NCBI GenBank assembly: GCA_021792075.1 | Contig: JAJYVK010000064.1 | Span: 1 to 8,001 of the forward strand | Direction of reading: 5' to 3' | Origin: Actinomycetes bacterium | Lineage (GTDB): Bacteria > Actinomycetota > Acidimicrobiia > Acidimicrobiales > Acidimicrobiaceae | DNA length: 8,001 bases | Shown: positions 5,635 to 8,001 of the stretch, piece by piece | Position numbering within the stretch: the first letter of the stretch is position 1 | How the letters are laid out: each line of letters opens with the position of its first letter | The notes under the pieces: generated by a model | Database searches by the model: none | The model's input: the letters and a program-made list of their open reading frames with translations, nothing else | Told to the model about the DNA's origin: nothing | Program-made: the position numbers and the translations under genes

Positions 5635-7224
5635 CTACTTTACATCCGCCATTAGCAGAGGCGGGGAGTGGAGATGGGTTAGTGTCGGGTCGGGCCCTAC
5701 GAAGCTTTGGGCTATCTCAAGTGCGTCGGACATTGTCGTCGCGCTCAGGAAACCCAATCGATGTACGGTTTTCGGGTCTCCACCGAGAACTATCACAGCT
5801 CCCAAGTGATCGAGTGCGTGGGCGCCCCAATACCACATATAGAAGGGGTGAACGCCGTGATAGGCGTGCCCGGTCCTGTAGAGATGGATGTACCATGGGT
5901 CTGTGGCGAAGGCGTTCTCGTACTTGCTTTCGATCTCGATAGGATCGGTTGTATCTGAGAGCACGTTGTCGAAGAAGTCAATGTAGCTGGGGTGGAATGT
6001 CGGATCGAATTCTCGACGGGTTGGATGGCTAAGTATCAGAACTCCGCCTTTGCGGACTAGAGGCTTGCCCTTGTACATGTTGAAAAAGTATCCGAGCCCC
6101 AGGCAATATACGAGTATCGGATTCATGATCGAATTGACGTTGTAGGGGCCGATATACGGAAGCCCCATTGTAAGGATATCGGTCTGTCCATGTACTTCGA
6201 CGAGTTGCTGACGGTAGACGTTTTTGATTGTCATGTCGTGGACGGCTTCGACCTCTCCAGCAGTCACCCCCGTCAGCTGGTACGGGGATCTTATCGTGTG
6301 GAGCACCTTTCTGCTCAGCCAAGGAGGTGACTTCTCGAGTGCAGTCGAGGCGGCTATGAACGCTGCCCGGTCCCGAAGTTTCCACTCCCACTCCCGCTTC
6401 TGCAGAAATGAAAAAGATTCCGGGAAGGTGTTCGTGTTCAGTGTTGTCTCAACCTGAAATATCTTGACTCCTGCATCTCTAATGAGTCTTCCCATCCTCC
6501 AGTTCGAGGAGTGCAGTTGAGAGTTGTGCGGGTCCATGAACGAAGTTGAATGCACCATGGTCTTGACGTTGTGGTGATGCCGGAGGCTTTTGTACGAGGC
6601 CAAGCCGGTGGCGACGCTCTTGTGTCCTCCGTCCATCGATACGAGGTTCACATTGACGTAGACGAGCAGATCGGACGTTGCCGCCCTTTTGTTAATTTCG
6701 ACATCTTCACCCTTGTCGGTCAGGCCCAGGTGAATGAGGTTTGAAGGGTCCTCAGCGTCATGCTGGGTCAGCCTGCCCATCTTTGCAAACGAGTCGTAGA
6801 TTCGGTCTCCAAGGATATGGCGCAGTTCAGACTCTGTCATCCTTCGATGAAGGGCCAGAGCTGCTATGAGAACTACGTCATCCACGCCTTTCGCCGCAGC
6901 CATGTCGAGTATCTGTTCTATGACCAGCTGGCGGACATCCGGCGACTGCATTGAGGGCAGAGGGAGCGAAAGGTCGTCGAAGGCGATGGAAAGGCGCATC
7001 TCTGGAAACAGGAGACTCGACAGCGGTTGGCTATCGCCGACCGGATTCTCGAGGGCATCGGCTACGGCGGCTATAGGGTCCTTAATCGCTTCCAACGGCT
7101 CGGGCGGGTATATCACTCGAGATCCAATCGGGAGCTTCTCCAATCGGAAGCCTTCGCCATGCCAGAAAAGCGCGGGCGGTGTGGATCTGTCCACTTCAAG
7201 AATAAATCCAGGCCGAGGGCTCAT
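5635..7224 (-). CDS. LarA-like (DUF2088) nickel-pincer-cofactor protein, probable racemase/epimerase of unknown substrate
   Basis: Related to lactate racemase LarA, which uses a lysine-bound nickel-pincer nucleotide to move a hydride at the carbinol carbon of hydroxy acids. From ATG 7224 the protein is 529 aa, well over the ~425 of LarA. Family landmarks are an N-terminal SIAFDDLSLPLPS block (79-91), ALHRRMTESEL (124-134) with His126 matching the first catalytic His, GGHKSVATGLASYKSL (199-214) with Lys202 matching the cofactor lysine, and His218, spaced sixteen residues later like the nickel ligand. The second catalytic His expected ten residues before Lys202 is absent (VNVNLV). The aromatic- and His-rich C-terminal part (FYMWYWGAHALDH, 461-473) is unfamiliar to me. 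ATG 7224 overlaps the upstream stop as ATGA; a TTG at 7239 would add five residues. No larB, larC or larE is in view. Confidence 0.82.
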   Translation of the reverse strand: MSPRPGFILEVDRSTPPALFWHGEGFRLEKLPIGSRVIYPPEPLEAIKDPIAAVADALENPVGDSQPLSSLLFPEMRLSIAFDDLSLPLPSMQSPDVRQLVIEQILDMAAAKGVDDVVLIAALALHRRMTESELRHILGDRIYDSFAKMGRLTQHDAEDPSNLIHLGLTDKGEDVEINKRAATSDLLVYVNVNLVSMDGGHKSVATGLASYKSLRHHHNVKTMVHSTSFMDPHNSQLHSSNWRMGRLIRDAGVKIFQVETTLNTNTFPESFSFLQKREWEWKLRDRAAFIAASTALEKSPPWLSRKVLHTIRSPYQLTGVTAGEVEAVHDMTIKNVYRQQLVEVHGQTDILTMGLPYIGPYNVNSIMNPILVYCLGLGYFFNMYKGKPLVRKGGVLILSHPTRREFDPTFHPSYIDFFDNVLSDTTDPIEIESKYENAFATDPWYIHLYRTGHAYHGVHPFYMWYWGAHALDHLGAVIVLGGDPKTVHRLGFLSATTMSDALEIAQSFVGPDPTLTHLHSPPLLMADVK

Positions 7225-8001
7225 CTTTGCTGATTCCAACTTTCTCTATTGTGTCCTTTGCGCATGTCAAAGGCGATCTTTACCGATCCTCGCTTCCCAG
7301 CGTTCAAGGCGTGTTCAATTGCCATCTCGTAGTCGTCCAACCGATAGGTGGCACTCAGGAGTTTTGAAAGGCCTATGCTTTGTGAGAAGCGGGCGGCGAG
7401 CTCGAAGGTGGAAACCCTCTCTCCCTCCAGGTTCTCGATGCCGTAGGCGTAGCTGCCTCTGATCGATATCTCTTTCATCCAAAGTGGTGTCAAATCGACT
7501 TTCTGCTCTTTCGGCATACCGATGAGGATAACGTCTGCGCCTGGCGCAGCCACCTTCAGTGCCTGTTCGATGGTTGACGACGAGCCCACAGCGTCAAAGA
7601 CTATTCCAAATCCATCTGTTGGCTTGTCAGTCGCGAGCATTTGCGCACTGCGGATGGCTCGTGCCTGTCGATAGAGCTCGGATTCAGCGCTCACCGCGGT
7701 TGCACCGAGCTCTAAAGCGAGTTCTCTCTGATGAGGATACTTGGCGGTGGCAATGATCTCGGCGTTCGGGTGTATCGCCCTAAGAGCTGCGATGGTCAGC
7801 AGTCCTAAAGTCCCCGACCCGATCACGGCCACCTGTGTATTGAGGTCGTTGCCGATGGACATGGCGGCATGAACGGCGCAAGCAAAGGGTTCGAGCAATA
7901 CGGCATCCTCGTCACTGAGGGTATCTGGAATGTCGAAGAGCTGTGCCGGATGTGCCACCAGCTCCTGAGACCAGCCGCCGGACGTCTCCTCGCAGAAGCC
8001 G
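7221..8001 (-). CDS. Zinc-type medium-chain alcohol/polyol dehydrogenase (5' end outside window)
   Basis: A member of the medium-chain dehydrogenase/reductase family, of the threonine/sorbitol dehydrogenase-like kind, expected to oxidise a secondary alcohol with NAD(P). About 260 C-terminal residues are present, and the frame runs open to the window edge (GFCEETSGGWSQELVAH...), so the GTG at 7958 is internal. Numbering from the window edge, the LEPFACAVHAA segment lies at about 36-46 and the Rossmann nucleotide-binding loop GSGTLG at 61-66. This is followed by the rest of the coenzyme domain, with FDAVGSS and the C-terminal catalytic return including GKRGSVKIAFDM. The catalytic and structural zinc ligands lie in the missing N-terminal part. 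Its stop overlaps the LarA-like start (ATGA), so the two are coupled and likely act on the same pathway. Substrate unknown. Confidence 0.85.
   Translation of the reverse strand, partial: GFCEETSGGWSQELVAHPAQLFDIPDTLSDEDAVLLEPFACAVHAAMSIGNDLNTQVAVIGSGTLGLLTIAALRAIHPNAEIIATAKYPHQRELALELGATAVSAESELYRQARAIRSAQMLATDKPTDGFGIVFDAVGSSSTIEQALKVAAPGADVILIGMPKEQKVDLTPLWMKEISIRGSYAYGIENLEGERVSTFELAARFSQSIGLSKLLSATYRLDDYEMAIEHALNAGKRGSVKIAFDMRKGHNRESWNQQR

Noticed and set aside
7225..7239. TTG at 7239 as start of the LarA-like gene
   Set aside because: Possible, but the ATG at 7224 gives the classic ATGA overlap with the upstream stop and needs no rare start codon. Kept as an alternative in the feature text.
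6866..7462. 198-codon open frame on the + strand across the LarA-like and dehydrogenase genes
   Set aside because: Low-complexity Arg/Ser-rich composition, antisense to two recognisable coupled genes.

Overview
The window looks like ordinary chromosome from a moderate-GC (slightly over half GC by eye) Gram-positive-type bacterium, most likely an actinobacterium. The evidence is the MurT/GatD lipid II amidation pair, frequent GTG and TTG starts, a U-tract-less terminator, and an actinobacterial-style acyltransferase. Acidimicrobiia is a plausible class, but this is inference from gene content and no marker gene settles it. I see no phage, insertion sequence, CRISPR array, tRNA or rRNA.

Left end (2-1203, + strand): the 3' part of murT and all of gatD, overlapping by four bases. 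Together they make the enzyme that amidates the D-glutamate of lipid II in peptidoglycan synthesis. A gap of about 370 bases follows (1204-1575). It holds several inverted repeats, including a possible multi-branched RNA fold, and ends in a perfect 12-bp hairpin that probably terminates the aconitase transcript arriving from the other strand.

Centre (1576-4651): a large aconitase gene on the - strand, of the mitochondrial-type subfamily, is divergent from a GntR/HutC-family regulator on the + strand. The annotated 5' ends are separated by a single base. The control DNA, an extended -10 element embedded in a CTTG...CAAG palindrome, therefore lies inside the nominal start of the regulator gene. 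This suggests that the regulator starts further downstream and controls itself and perhaps aconitase.

Right end (4665-8001, - strand): three genes in one direction that are probably co-transcribed. They are a zinc-type medium-chain dehydrogenase (5' end outside the window), a LarA-like nickel-pincer-cofactor protein overlapping it by ATGA, and a PlsC-type acyltransferase 40 bases further on. The first two suggest stereochemical conversion and oxidation of a hydroxy acid or polyol-like compound whose identity cannot be read from the sequence. The LarA-like protein keeps the cofactor lysine and nickel-binding histidine but seems to lack one of the two catalytic histidines of lactate racemase, which makes it the most interesting protein here.
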